Of a DNA stretch of 64,000 nt, positions 15,660 through 22,861 are shown piece by piece. Made by a program: the position numbers and the translations under genes. Each line of letters starts with the position of its first letter. Positions within the stretch are counted from its first letter, which is position 1. The notes below the pieces were generated by a model. The model was given only the letters and a program-made list of their open reading frames with translations. It ran no database searches and was not told where the DNA came from. The stretch covers positions 79,116 through 143,115 of the forward strand of contig NZ_NRRL01000003.1 in the NCBI RefSeq assembly GCF_016583645.1, in the 5' to 3' direction. The DNA is from Rhodovibrio sodomensis (GTDB taxonomy: Bacteria; Pseudomonadota; Alphaproteobacteria; Kiloniellales; Rhodovibrionaceae).

Positions 15660-15690
15660 GCCCTGCGCCGCCTTCGGGCGGGCGCAGGGC
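15660..15690 (-). terminator. Rho-independent terminator
   Basis: GCCCTGCGCC-GCC, tetraloop TTCG, GGC-G-GGCGCAGGGC, followed on the minus strand by TTTTTCGTG. Belongs to the 57-residue gene upstream. Confidence 0.82.
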
Positions 15691-15776
15691 TGCTTGTGAC
15701 TTACTGGGGAGAGGCTGCGTTTTGGTCAGGCGAGGCAGTCGTGTCACGCGCGGTCCGGGAGCCGTACTCGGTCGGG

Positions 15777-15950
15777 TCAGCTGAACCGGGACTTGATCGC
15801 GCGGTAAATCCTCACGATCAAAACGAGCGCCGTGAAACCAAGGAGACCAGCTACTACGCTGTCGGTGTAGCCGTTCTTGGCGATCCACATCACGCCGACA
15901 ATACCCGCGGCGGCGAGGAAGAGCTGAAAGATCCGGATATGAGCGTCCAT
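15777..15950 (-). CDS. Small membrane protein, 57 aa
   Basis: I read ATG 15950 to TGA 15777: MDAHIRIFQLFLAAAGIVGV, then a short polar turn with KNGYTD, a second hydrophobic helix (VVAGLLGFTALVLIV) and a basic end (RIYRAIKSRFS). Two-pass inner-membrane topology is likely. A weak AAGGA lies 13 bases upstream. It has a perfect terminator directly downstream, which supports it as a real transcription unit. Confidence 0.72.
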   Translation of the reverse strand: MDAHIRIFQLFLAAAGIVGVMWIAKNGYTDSVVAGLLGFTALVLIVRIYRAIKSRFS

Positions 15951-16058
15951 GTCGACGTGAGGTCCTTGTTGGCTGATCGGGAGCTGGTCGTGAGTGGCAG
16001 CGTATAGGATACTCGGAAGTGTTATTACCGCGCTAACGCATGAGGTGACGAGCCTGCT

Positions 16059-16314
16059 TTAGCGGCGGAAGCGGCGATCCTGCGGCAGGTGGCGTGTCAG
16101 CTTGCGCACCTCGGTGATCTCGCTGTGGTGCAGGAGTATCGTCTGCAGCCTTCGGCCCGGGTTCGTGTCGGCGTCGATGGCCGGGCCGGAGCGATCGGCC
16201 GCGTCGACGAAGTGGCCGATCCGCAGCCACGCATAGGTGGGTGCGGTCACGCGGGCGAAGCCATCCCCCCGTGCGCTCGATCTCCAGACCGCGATATCGG
16301 CTGGCGCGTGCCAT
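16059..16314 (-). pseudogene. Small basic protein gene broken in a G6 run
   Basis: AGGGAG precedes ATG 16314, and the frame reads MARASRYRGLEIERTG, then loses coding sense. The good frame resumes one base off as GFARVTAPTYAWLRIGHFVD and runs to a stop at 16059 with a basic end (LTRHLPQDRRFRR). Removing one base from the six-C run at 16265-16270 would restore an 84-residue protein. This is a sequencing error, a mutation or a slippage-prone site. Confidence 0.6.
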
Positions 16315-16332
16315 GTCGGTCGCTCCCTGACG

Positions 16333-16399
16333 GTTCCCGAGCGGGAAGAATGGGTGGCGATGAGCGCGCGTTCCGGACGTTTGTTCCCGATCGGGAAGA
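16333..16399 (-). promoter_or_regulatory. Twin palindromes 50 bp apart
   Basis: GTTCCCGAGCGGGAAGA at 16333-16349 and GTTCCCGATCGGGAAGA at 16383-16399 differ in one central base; each holds a TTCCCGA-CGGGAA palindrome. The exact 50-base spacing (about five helical turns) upstream of the gene at 16314 suggests two operator sites bound on one DNA face. Confidence 0.6.
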
Positions 16400-16424
16400 T
16401 CCCGACCAGCCAGCGCTCGCTCGC

Positions 16425-16691
16425 TCAGGCTCGCCGCGCTTGGCCGGTCTTGCGCAGCCGCCGGCGTTCCTGTCGGTTGCGCGGGGCGGTCAGGTCCGGA
16501 TCCGCCATGACCGTGTAGGCGGCGTGGCGATCGCAGGATACGGGAGCGCCCAGGACGGCATCTTCGGGAAGGTCGGCGGGAGCCAGTTCCCTGGCGAGGC
16601 AGGCGGCGAGGCCGGCCGCGGCGATATGCGCGCTGGGAGGCTCCGTCGGCCGGACCTCTTCGTTCGTCTTGGACGCGTAAAGGGACGGCAT
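16425..16691 (-). CDS. Hypothetical protein, 88 aa
   Basis: The first ATG (16697) touches its own AGGAG, so ATG 16691 (MPSLYASKTNEEVRP) six bases later is better. An Ala-rich helix (AHIAAAGLAACLARELAPA), one further Cys (SCDRHA) and a basic C-terminus (NRQERRRLRKTGQARRA) that could bind nucleic acid. Family unknown. It lies next to the twin palindromes. Confidence 0.65.
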   Translation of the reverse strand: MPSLYASKTNEEVRPTEPPSAHIAAAGLAACLARELAPADLPEDAVLGAPVSCDRHAAYTVMADPDLTAPRNRQERRRLRKTGQARRA

Positions 16692-16714
16692 GGGCATCTC
16701 CTGTGCGAAGGGCC

Positions 16715-17041
16715 TCAGGACGCGAGATCGGCAAGGGACGGAAGGCGCCCTGATTGCTCCAGCCGCCGGTGCTCGCGGCCGGCCATGAAGATCGCGCGGC
16801 GCACCGTGCCGGGGCCGCCCATGGCCGCCGGCACGTCGATACCGTCGTAGCCGTTCCAGAACGCCTCATACCAGCCGCTCGAGGTGTCCCGGCGATGGAC
16901 GCCTTTGCGTTCCTTGACCGGCGGCGTGCGTAGCCCGGCTTCGAAGATCCCCTGCAGGTAGCGGTCCTGGTAGCGCTTTGGCGGCTTGAAGTTGTCGGGC
17001 GCGATCAGGTCCGTCGGCGTGTGGATCGGCGGGAGCTTCAT
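16715..17041 (-). CDS. Hypothetical protein, 108 aa, coupled to phosphoesterase
   Basis: ATG 17041 overlaps the stop of the phosphoesterase gene as ATGA, a classic coupling. The product is basic and aromatic (KRYQDRYLQGIFEAGLRTPP, SGWYEAFWNGYDGIDVP) with late REHRRLEQSGRLPSL. No motif known; the coupling suggests it acts with the phosphoesterase. Confidence 0.7.
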   Translation of the reverse strand: MKLPPIHTPTDLIAPDNFKPPKRYQDRYLQGIFEAGLRTPPVKERKGVHRRDTSSGWYEAFWNGYDGIDVPAAMGGPGTVRRAIFMAGREHRRLEQSGRLPSLADLAS

Positions 17042-17820
17042 CGCGTCACCGGGATCTCGACGGTCTTCATCGCGACTCGCTTTTCGTTCAGATAGCCGTG
17101 CTGGTTGGAGACCACCCGGGTGTTGCCGAGCATGAAGTCGCAGTCGCCGTGGGTGTGGCCGCAGACCCACAGGTCCGCGCCCGACTCCGCGACGAAGTCC
17201 TCGAGATCGGAGCAGAACGCCGGCGCCACGCTGGAAGTCGCGTACTTCGCGTCCTGGCAGCGGATCGAGGGCGCGTGGTGCGTGACCACGATTGTCGGGC
17301 CGTCGAAGGGCTTCGCCAGTTCGTCCCGGATGAAGGCAAGCTCTGCGCGATGGGCGGCGTGCGCGTCGCCTGGCGTGAACCGGTCGTCGCCGCAGCGGAT
17401 CAATCGGTGATCGTTCATGCTCATCTGCGCGGCCTGCATTGCGAAGTCCTGTACAGCTTTGCCCTTCAGGCAGTAGTCGGTCCAGAGGGTGGCGCCGATC
17501 ACCCGCACGGGCTGCCCGTCGATCTCGAGATGGACCACGCCAGGGTCGAGCAGGTGGACGTTTTCCGTCTGCTCGGCGAGCGCGCGGGCCATTTCCCGGT
17601 TCTGGTGGTAATCGCGGCCGTAGTGCTCATGGTTGCCCATGACATAGATGGCCGGCAGGCCGATCTCGTCGCAGTAGGGGATCGCTTCCTCCGGCTTGTC
17701 GATGTCACCGGCGAGGATCGCGAGCTGCGCGCCATCCTTCCGATAGGCCGAAGGCTCTAGGTAGTGGGTCCGGTGCTCATGGTGCTGGTCGGACATGTAG
17801 CTAGCGACGATGCGCGACAT
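17038..17820 (-). CDS. Metallophosphoesterase, 260 aa
   Basis: Metal ligands are in DQH (11-13), GDID (38-41), GNHEHY (62-67), THHAPS and CGHTHGDCDF, the standard calcineurin-like order. It resembles the class of small cytoplasmic phosphoesterases that act on nucleotides or phosphodiesters; substrate unknown. GGAG precedes the ATG at 17820. The gene is followed by the coupled 108-residue gene. Compared with the other two superfamily members here it has a longer insert between blocks two and four. Confidence 0.88.
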   Translation of the reverse strand: MSRIVASYMSDQHHEHRTHYLEPSAYRKDGAQLAILAGDIDKPEEAIPYCDEIGLPAIYVMGNHEHYGRDYHQNREMARALAEQTENVHLLDPGVVHLEIDGQPVRVIGATLWTDYCLKGKAVQDFAMQAAQMSMNDHRLIRCGDDRFTPGDAHAAHRAELAFIRDELAKPFDGPTIVVTHHAPSIRCQDAKYATSSVAPAFCSDLEDFVAESGADLWVCGHTHGDCDFMLGNTRVVSNQHGYLNEKRVAMKTVEIPVTR

Positions 17821-17883
17821 CGGAAGCTCCGGCGAAGGTGTGGGGGTGCAGGATGGAAGTGGTGTCGGGCCGAACCAAACGGC

Positions 17884-18630
17884 TCACGCCGCGGCACCGG
17901 CCTCGCTCACCTCGGCCTCCTCATCGGGGTCGGTTAGAACGGGATGGTCGCCGTCGACCAGCGCGGCGCGGGCGTTCGTGCAGCCGTCCTCGGTCAGCCA
18001 GTCGATGATCTGGCTCCGGGCCATCCGAACGACCTCGTCGATCGAGTTCCCGTACCAGGCGTACTGGCGGTGCGGGCCGAAGACGTAGGCGTACAGGCTC
18101 ACGTAGGCTTTCGGGCGCTGATCCTCGTGGCAGACCGGCGGCCAGGTATAGCCCACCTGGAGGTCGCCGTCGGAGGACTTGCAAAGTCCGTCTGAGAGCT
18201 GCTTGCCGATCTCGATGGCGCGTATGACGAAGGTGCGGAACTGGGTGAGCTCGTCCGGCACCTCGGCCCCCGGCTTCGGGACGATCCGGGCGGTCTTGGC
18301 GTGCAGCCAGACGTGCGGGGTGATGCCCCGACCATCCTTCTCCTTCGCCGTACCGGTCGCCTCGATGACGATGCCGGCGGCGTGCCAGTCCTCGTGTTCG
18401 CCGCGCTGGATCGGCTCGACGCCGGTCGCCTCGATGGCGGTCTGGATCTCGTCGCGCAGCAGGTAGGCCTGCTTGCCGAAGACGACGATCTCGCTCGGTG
18501 TGCCGAACGGCCCGTGGCAGAGACCGTAGTCCTCGGCGATCCCGTCGATCGACAGCACGGCCGGTTTGCCCGAGTGGCTGTTGCGCAGGCTGTATCGGTT
18601 CACCAGAAGGCGGCAGGTGATCTGGGTCAT
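17884..18630 (-). CDS. Hypothetical protein, 248 aa
   Basis: Starts MTQITCRLLVNRYSLRNSHS. Mixed alpha/beta with Trp/His-rich segments (HEDWHAAGIVIEATG, VGYTWPPVCHEDQRPK, AYVFGPHRQYAWYGN) and an acidic C-terminus (DPDEEAEVSEAGAAA). Soluble. It follows the 247-residue paralogue gene by 15 bases, so they are likely co-transcribed. Family not recognised. Confidence 0.72.
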   Translation of the reverse strand: MTQITCRLLVNRYSLRNSHSGKPAVLSIDGIAEDYGLCHGPFGTPSEIVVFGKQAYLLRDEIQTAIEATGVEPIQRGEHEDWHAAGIVIEATGTAKEKDGRGITPHVWLHAKTARIVPKPGAEVPDELTQFRTFVIRAIEIGKQLSDGLCKSSDGDLQVGYTWPPVCHEDQRPKAYVSLYAYVFGPHRQYAWYGNSIDEVVRMARSQIIDWLTEDGCTNARAALVDGDHPVLTDPDEEAEVSEAGAAA

Positions 18631-18645
18631 CGCTCGGTCGGTCCT

Positions 18646-19389
18646 TCAGGCGTGCGTGGTCGTGGAGGTGGCGCGCTCGAGAGCATCGGGGGCATACGCA
18701 AGGAACAGCCCCAGCTGGCGCAGCAGGGTCGGCGTTACCTCGGCGTGGCGGAGGTCCTGGATGGCATGACTGACCGCGAAGCTGGTCACATCCTGGGTGC
18801 CGCGCAGGGAGGGCGGCAAGGCCGCGATCCGGTCTGGCGTCTCGGAGAGATCGAGCAAGAAGGTGAGTTCGGGGTTGTCGTAGAGCCTGAACAGCTCGTC
18901 CGCGCCCCGAAACATCATCTCGTGGACCGCGCTGGCGTAATCCAGATCACCGCGATCGTCGATCAGATCGGGGTCGGTCAGCACGATCTGGCGCAGCCCC
19001 AGCCGGGCGATGTCGTGCAGGCCGAACTTGCCGCCTGGGATCGGCGTTTGACCCTCGAGCAGGATCATGAAGGCGTCGAACTGCTCGACCTCGGCGCTAA
19101 CGAACTGCGTTATCGACAGCAGGTAGCCATCATCGCTCTGCGCCACCACCATCGGCTGATCGTCGCCCTTCGCTCCGAAGGTCCCGCGGGACATCGCCTC
19201 GATCGGCAGCAGGTCCCAGGCGTCGATGATGCGCCTGATTGCGGGCAACCCCCGGAGTATGAACCGCGCCGTGGTCGCCGCGACGACGTGCTCGATCTTG
19301 TTCGCGGCCAGCGAGAAGTCGAAGTCGTGTCGCGGGTGCGAAGGCGTGAGAATCTCCTCGGCGAGCGCCTGGATGGACATGCGGGTCAT
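18646..19389 (-). CDS. Hypothetical protein, 247 aa (paralogue of 3871-4629)
   Basis: AGGAG precedes ATG 19389 (MTRMSIQALAEEILTPS). It shares with the 252-residue protein at 3871 the block ILRGLPAIRRIIDAWDLL, a central DGYLLSITQF/SGALVGLGFF strand, and a helix before an LRQI(V/A) segment. Similarity is weak but colinear over most of the length. No catalytic residues stand out. Possibly two branches of a replicon-specific family. Confidence 0.72.
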   Translation of the reverse strand: MTRMSIQALAEEILTPSHPRHDFDFSLAANKIEHVVAATTARFILRGLPAIRRIIDAWDLLPIEAMSRGTFGAKGDDQPMVVAQSDDGYLLSITQFVSAEVEQFDAFMILLEGQTPIPGGKFGLHDIARLGLRQIVLTDPDLIDDRGDLDYASAVHEMMFRGADELFRLYDNPELTFLLDLSETPDRIAALPPSLRGTQDVTSFAVSHAIQDLRHAEVTPTLLRQLGLFLAYAPDALERATSTTTHA

Positions 19390-19403
19390 GCGAGGACTCC
19401 TGG

Positions 19404-19937
19404 TTACGGCTGGCGGCGTGCCAGCTGCGGACGTGGGTCGGTGTAGAAGATGTGGTCGCCGATGACGGGACCGCGCGCCAGGCGGGTGCTCCAGGAGGGG
19501 GAGACGTGGCTCGCGTGATACCAGAGCGCGCCCTTGGTAATGTCCGGAGCAAGGCCGTTGTAGACCGTCCGGGCGATCGTTTTGGCGTCGCGCCAAGCGT
19601 CGGCGTCGGTCGGGTTGTCGCTGCGGCCGTCGCAGTACCAAGAGAACTGGCAGCGGTGGCGACGGATCTCGCCGCCCTGCTTGATCACGGCGCAGGCGGT
19701 ATCCGGCCAGCGATCATCGGTCATCCGGTTCACGACGACCTGGGCCACAGCGAACATGCCGGCGTACCCTTCCCCGCGTGCCTCATGGTAGATGTTGAGG
19801 GCCATGCAGCGGAGTTCCTGCTCGAGCGTCGATGGGGGAAGGTCGCGGATCGCATCGGCGTGCGCGGTGCTAGCCGGAATGGCCAGCGCGCAGAGCAGCG
19901 CCAGCGCGCTCGCGCGCGTCAGGGTAGAGAGCAGCAT
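19404..19937 (-). CDS. SleB/CwlJ-type cell wall hydrolase, 177 aa
   Basis: AAGGAGG precedes ATG 19937. A Sec signal (residues 1-27, ending STAHA) exports the enzyme. The Hydrolase_2 domain is marked by NIYHEARGE with the catalytic Glu, a VAQVVVNRM helix, CQFSWYCDG, WYHASHVSPSW and GDHIFYTD. Members are lytic transglycosylase-like enzymes cutting peptidoglycan in the periplasm. A second, diverged copy lies at 21035. Co-directional with the 247-residue gene 15 bases away. Confidence 0.9.
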   Translation of the reverse strand: MLLSTLTRASALALLCALAIPASTAHADAIRDLPPSTLEQELRCMALNIYHEARGEGYAGMFAVAQVVVNRMTDDRWPDTACAVIKQGGEIRRHRCQFSWYCDGRSDNPTDADAWRDAKTIARTVYNGLAPDITKGALWYHASHVSPSWSTRLARGPVIGDHIFYTDPRPQLARRQP

Positions 19938-20224
19938 CGCCGCCTCCTTCATTCACTTTTTTCGTTCTGAGCCGATCCCTCGCGGGGGCGGTCAAAAGAC
20001 CGCGCGCCCCCGCGTTGGGATGGATCGCCTTACAGGAACCGCCCCGCACCGCCGGGCATTTTCGCTAAATTGAAGATGGGGTCGTCTGAAGCGCTTCCGT
20101 CGGAACGCGCAAACGTTCGGCGGCGGCTCGCATTGACCGGTGTGGCCCGGGTCCGATAGACGAGCATGGCGCGAAGCGCGCGGGGGAAGCTCTCCGGTCC
20201 AATCGAGCGTACGGGGAAATCGCG
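19938..20224. promoter_or_regulatory. Divergent control region, 287 bases
   Basis: No gene fits. It separates the SleB gene (minus) from a membrane-protein gene (plus). It contains GAAGATGGGGT (20072-20082) preceded by TTTTCGCTAAATT, then GAAGCGCTTCCGTC (20088-20101), the same combination as near 32057. A GC-rich inverted repeat (CGCGGGGGCG.. with CGCGCCCCCGCG) lies at about 19981-20015. Confidence 0.5.
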
Positions 20225-20605
20225 ATGGAGTACCTGCCACCGACGACGCTGGCGATCATGTTCATCGCCTTCGGGGCGGCGCGGTTCGAGAACCAGCGCT
20301 GGATACGGGCGCGAAGCATGGGGATGAAGGGCGCCAACCAGGCGATCGGGACGTTCGTCGACCTGACCGGTTTTGTGGCGCTGCTGTTCGCCGGGGCGTT
20401 TCTGATCGCATACGCCGTGGATCAGTCGATCCTTCAGGCGCTCGTTTTGTTCGGTTGCGGGGTCGCTGGCGTCCTTGCGGTCTCGGTCCCGATCGGCTTG
20501 CTGTTCGGCGGGGACAATTGGCTGGTCTGGATCGTGGGGACGGTCGCGGTTTGGCCCCTTGGGCTCGCGCTTATCCCCTGGGTATCCTGGTTCGGGGTCG
20601 CGTGA
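20225..20605 (+). CDS. Four-helix membrane protein, 126 aa
   Basis: GGGGAA precedes the ATG. Hydrophobic helices at about 9-22, 45-66, 68-92 and 96-120, with a basic first loop (ENQRWIRARSMGMK). No transporter motif; unknown family. It is transcribed alone, divergently from the SleB gene. Confidence 0.75.
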   Translation: MEYLPPTTLAIMFIAFGAARFENQRWIRARSMGMKGANQAIGTFVDLTGFVALLFAGAFLIAYAVDQSILQALVLFGCGVAGVLAVSVPIGLLFGGDNWLVWIVGTVAVWPLGLALIPWVSWFGVA

Positions 20606-20659
20606 GGCAGCGGAGCCGGTTTCCCTGCTCCATCAACCCTGTCAGCGCGTGTCTGGCGA

Positions 20660-20911
20660 TCAGAACGACGCATAGTCGATCACGTCGGTGATCTGGGCCT
20701 GGTTCTCCACGCACCAATTGAAGATGGCGTGGAACTGGGTGTCCTCGCAGTTCGGCATGCCGGCGGCCTTGCTGGCTTCGATCAGGTCCTCGTCGTTCAT
20801 GGTCTCGTCATGGTTGGGCGTGATGCGATCCCCGGTGCCGGCCGGAACGACGCACCAGGCGCAGATCCCATCATTGGGGTGATGCGAAAAGTGAACCTCG
20901 ACCTGCAACAT
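20660..20911 (-). CDS. Small acidic Cys/His protein, 83 aa
   Basis: CAGGAG precedes ATG 20911. The N-terminus has HFSHHPNDGICAWC, a Cys/His cluster that may bind metal; further Cys are in MPNCED and NWCVENQ. The C-terminal half is acidic. Soluble. Function unknown. Confidence 0.7.
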   Translation of the reverse strand: MLQVEVHFSHHPNDGICAWCVVPAGTGDRITPNHDETMNDEDLIEASKAAGMPNCEDTQFHAIFNWCVENQAQITDVIDYASF

Positions 20912-21034
20912 GACAGTGCTCCTGTTGGACTACGGGTATCTGGGTGAGTGGGGCGTGGCGACGCCACGTTAGACTAAGGATCGATGCCCGGCTTGCCGGC
21001 CCCGAGCGATGCGCGCCAGGTGAGGGCGATCCGG

Positions 21035-21721
21035 TCAGGGACGGCGGTAGAAACGATGAGCGCCGATCTCCATGGTCGTCGGGTAGATCTGTGCCCAGTC
21101 CGGCAGCCCGCCGCGCTGGTTCATGATCTCCGGCGCGAGAAAGTGGGTGGCGCCAGCTGTGGGATCCTTGCTGAGATTTCCGGCCATCGCCTGAAAGGCC
21201 AGGGCCCGGGCGATGAACAGGGACGAGGCCTCGATACGGTTGCGCGGCACGACGCGCGGCGGCAAGGAGCCGCTCTCGATTGCCTTCCGAAGACCGCTGA
21301 AGCGCGGGTCCTGCGTGAGGAACTCGAACTGGGCGCGCTGTCCGATGACCGCGCAGGGCGTGGCCGGGTAATCGGGGTCGGAGATCCGGTTCTTGATCAC
21401 CCAGACGACTGCTTCCATGCCAGCCTCGACCTCGCCGCGCGCCTCGCCGAACACGGCCGCCGCCAGGCACCGGCGCTGGCGCTCCAGGCCGAACGGGTCG
21501 AGCTGCAGGACCGTGTCGCCAATCTGGTAGGGCGCGGTCGGGCCGCCCGGCGTCGGGTCGATCGGGGTCATGAACCCGGGCAACTGGTCGGTGAAGGCGC
21601 GACAGTCGAAGTCGTCTATGGCGCAGACGGGGTCGCGGCCCTCGGCGAGCAGCGGGATCGAAAACAGGCAGGTGAGGCACGCCACACAGGCGGCCAGGAT
21701 CCATTGCGGGATGCTGAGCAT
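21035..21721 (-). CDS. SleB-type cell wall hydrolase, 228 aa
   Basis: GGAG precedes ATG 21721. A signal/anchor helix (about 7-23) exports the protein. The Hydrolase_2 domain shows FGEARGEVEAGM with the catalytic Glu, WVIKNRISDPDYPATPCAV, QFEFLTQDPRF, and a terminal GATHFLAPE..IGAHRFYRR. It is longer than the 19404 copy because of an Asp/Pro-rich N-terminal insert (CAIDDFDCRAFTDQ). It should cut peptidoglycan in the periplasm. Confidence 0.88.
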   Translation of the reverse strand: MLSIPQWILAACVACLTCLFSIPLLAEGRDPVCAIDDFDCRAFTDQLPGFMTPIDPTPGGPTAPYQIGDTVLQLDPFGLERQRRCLAAAVFGEARGEVEAGMEAVVWVIKNRISDPDYPATPCAVIGQRAQFEFLTQDPRFSGLRKAIESGSLPPRVVPRNRIEASSLFIARALAFQAMAGNLSKDPTAGATHFLAPEIMNQRGGLPDWAQIYPTTMEIGAHRFYRRP

Positions 21722-21862
21722 ACTGGAACTCCGGCAAATATCGGGGTGCGGCGTCACTACGCGCCGGCGCCCTGGCCACGCGGGCTGGTCTGCGGAGAGC
21801 GCGGGGTGTTAGGCGCCTTCGGTGGGTGGCGCTCGGATAAGGACGCGAGGACACGGCTCACC
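21722..21862. promoter_or_regulatory. Divergent promoter region
   Basis: The 141 bases separate the second SleB gene (minus) from the two-gene plus-strand unit at 21863. There are GC-rich inverted repeats around 21756-21790 but no clear promoter boxes. Confidence 0.35.
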
Positions 21863-22159
21863 TTGAGGCGACTGAAGCGGGTGCTCGGCGGTGTGCTGAG
21901 TCTCGCCGTCGGTCTCGTCGGCTTCGCCCTGGCACAGGGGTTTGGCGAGGCCGCGGGAGAGGTCGTCGAGCGGTATCTCTATGAACCGGACCGGCAGGAG
22001 AAGCTGGAAGTCGCGGCGGAGGGCGTGCGCGAGCGCCTCGACCTACCCAAGCAGCTGGATCGGATCAGCATGCTCAGGCACGTGGAATCCGGGCAGAACC
22101 GGCTGATCTACTTCTACAAGATCGATCCAGGTCCTGGCCGGACGCTGGTCGACGACTGA
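21863..22159 (+). CDS. Single-pass membrane protein, 98 aa
   Basis: I choose TTG 21863 (RRLKRVLGGV), because the frame upstream is low in coding character; the upstream GAGGAC is a mediocre ribosome site. One hydrophobic helix (residues 8-27) then an acidic/basic helical domain (EVVERYLYEPDRQEKLEVAA, VRERLDLPKQLDRISML). It ends six bases before the next plus-strand gene. Start uncertain by several codons. Confidence 0.65.
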   Translation: MRRLKRVLGGVLSLAVGLVGFALAQGFGEAAGEVVERYLYEPDRQEKLEVAAEGVRERLDLPKQLDRISMLRHVESGQNRLIYFYKIDPGPGRTLVDD

Positions 22160-22165
22160 TCCCAG

Positions 22166-22342
22166 ATGCAGGGACGGGCGCTGCGCCGCCGGCTGTGTGA
22201 GGGCGACAAGAAGGCCTATGAGGCCTGGCGGTCGCTCTTGCGGGACGCGGTCGCGATCGAGGCGCGTTATCGCTTCGCCTCGGACCGGGGCCGTGAAGTC
22301 TTCCTGTTCGAACCCGGCGTGTGCGGGATCGGGGAGGGCTAG
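22166..22342 (+). CDS. Small basic protein, 58 aa
   Basis: Begins MQGRALRRRLCEGDKKAYEA six bases after the preceding stop, so it is co-transcribed with the 98-residue gene. Helical and charged, ending with EVFLFEPGVCGIGEG. Its TAG overlaps the TAG of the convergent minus-strand gene within CTAG at 22339-22342. Unknown function. Confidence 0.68.
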   Translation: MQGRALRRRLCEGDKKAYEAWRSLLRDAVAIEARYRFASDRGREVFLFEPGVCGIGEG

Positions 22343-22647
22343 CTGGGGTCTGTCGGTTTACCCTGGGAGTCGACGTCTATCTGATCAGTCTCCTGCTTCT
22401 CGCCCCGATACAGTCTCAGCGCGGCCTGCAGGGTATCGATCAGTTCTTGAGCGGCGTCCGGGTTGAGCTGCGACTGGGCGAGCTGTCCGTTGCCCCACAG
22501 CTGGATGCCGAGAAAGCGACTCGTCTCCGCGTCGATGCTGATGGCCGCATAGCCGTCGTGGCGGGATTTCCACTCGATTTCCCAGACGTTTCGTGTCTCG
22601 GTTGGATAACGGCTGCTGGTGAGGTAGCGGCCTGACGTCCTGTTCAT
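22339..22647 (-). CDS. Hypothetical protein, 102 aa
   Basis: Starts MNRTSGRYLTSSRYPTETRN. A beta-rich first half (VWEIEWKSRHDGYAAISIDA, FLGIQLWGNG), then a helix (AAQELIDTLQAALRLYRGEK) and an Asp-rich end. Soluble. It converges on the 58-residue gene and shares the CTAG stop overlap. Not recognised. Confidence 0.7.
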   Translation of the reverse strand: MNRTSGRYLTSSRYPTETRNVWEIEWKSRHDGYAAISIDAETSRFLGIQLWGNGQLAQSQLNPDAAQELIDTLQAALRLYRGEKQETDQIDVDSQGKPTDPS

Positions 22648-22683
22648 GGGTTTGCAGACCTGTATCGTGGCCGGCGCGGCCGG

Positions 22684-22770
22684 CTAGAACCAGCCGAGTA
22701 CCACGCCATTCGCGATGGCGGAAGCGACCAGGATGACGGCGACGAGAAGGGTGATCGTGACGGTGGGCAT
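22684..22770 (-). CDS. 28-residue membrane peptide
   Basis: AGGGAG lies nine bases before ATG 22770. The entire peptide is one hydrophobic helix (MPTVTITLLVAVILVASAIA, then NGVVLGWF), ending in TAG. Such single-helix miniproteins often regulate membrane partners. It has its own strong ribosome site; a short GGCCGGC repeat follows near 22670-22685. Confidence 0.65.
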   Translation of the reverse strand: MPTVTITLLVAVILVASAIANGVVLGWF

Positions 22771-22817
22771 GGCGACGGCTCCCTGGGTCTCTTGGGTGAA
22801 CTGATATTTCGGGGGCG

Positions 22818-22855
22818 GCCGTGACGGCGCGGGACGAGGAGCGCCGTCACGGCCG
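22818..22855 (-). terminator. Hairpin downstream of ATP-grasp gene
   Basis: Fourteen-base perfect arms (GGCCGTGACGGCGC / reverse complement) around a 10-base loop, six bases after the stop at 22862. No U-tract follows, so termination strength is uncertain. Confidence 0.6.
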
Positions 22856-22861
22856 GCAATC

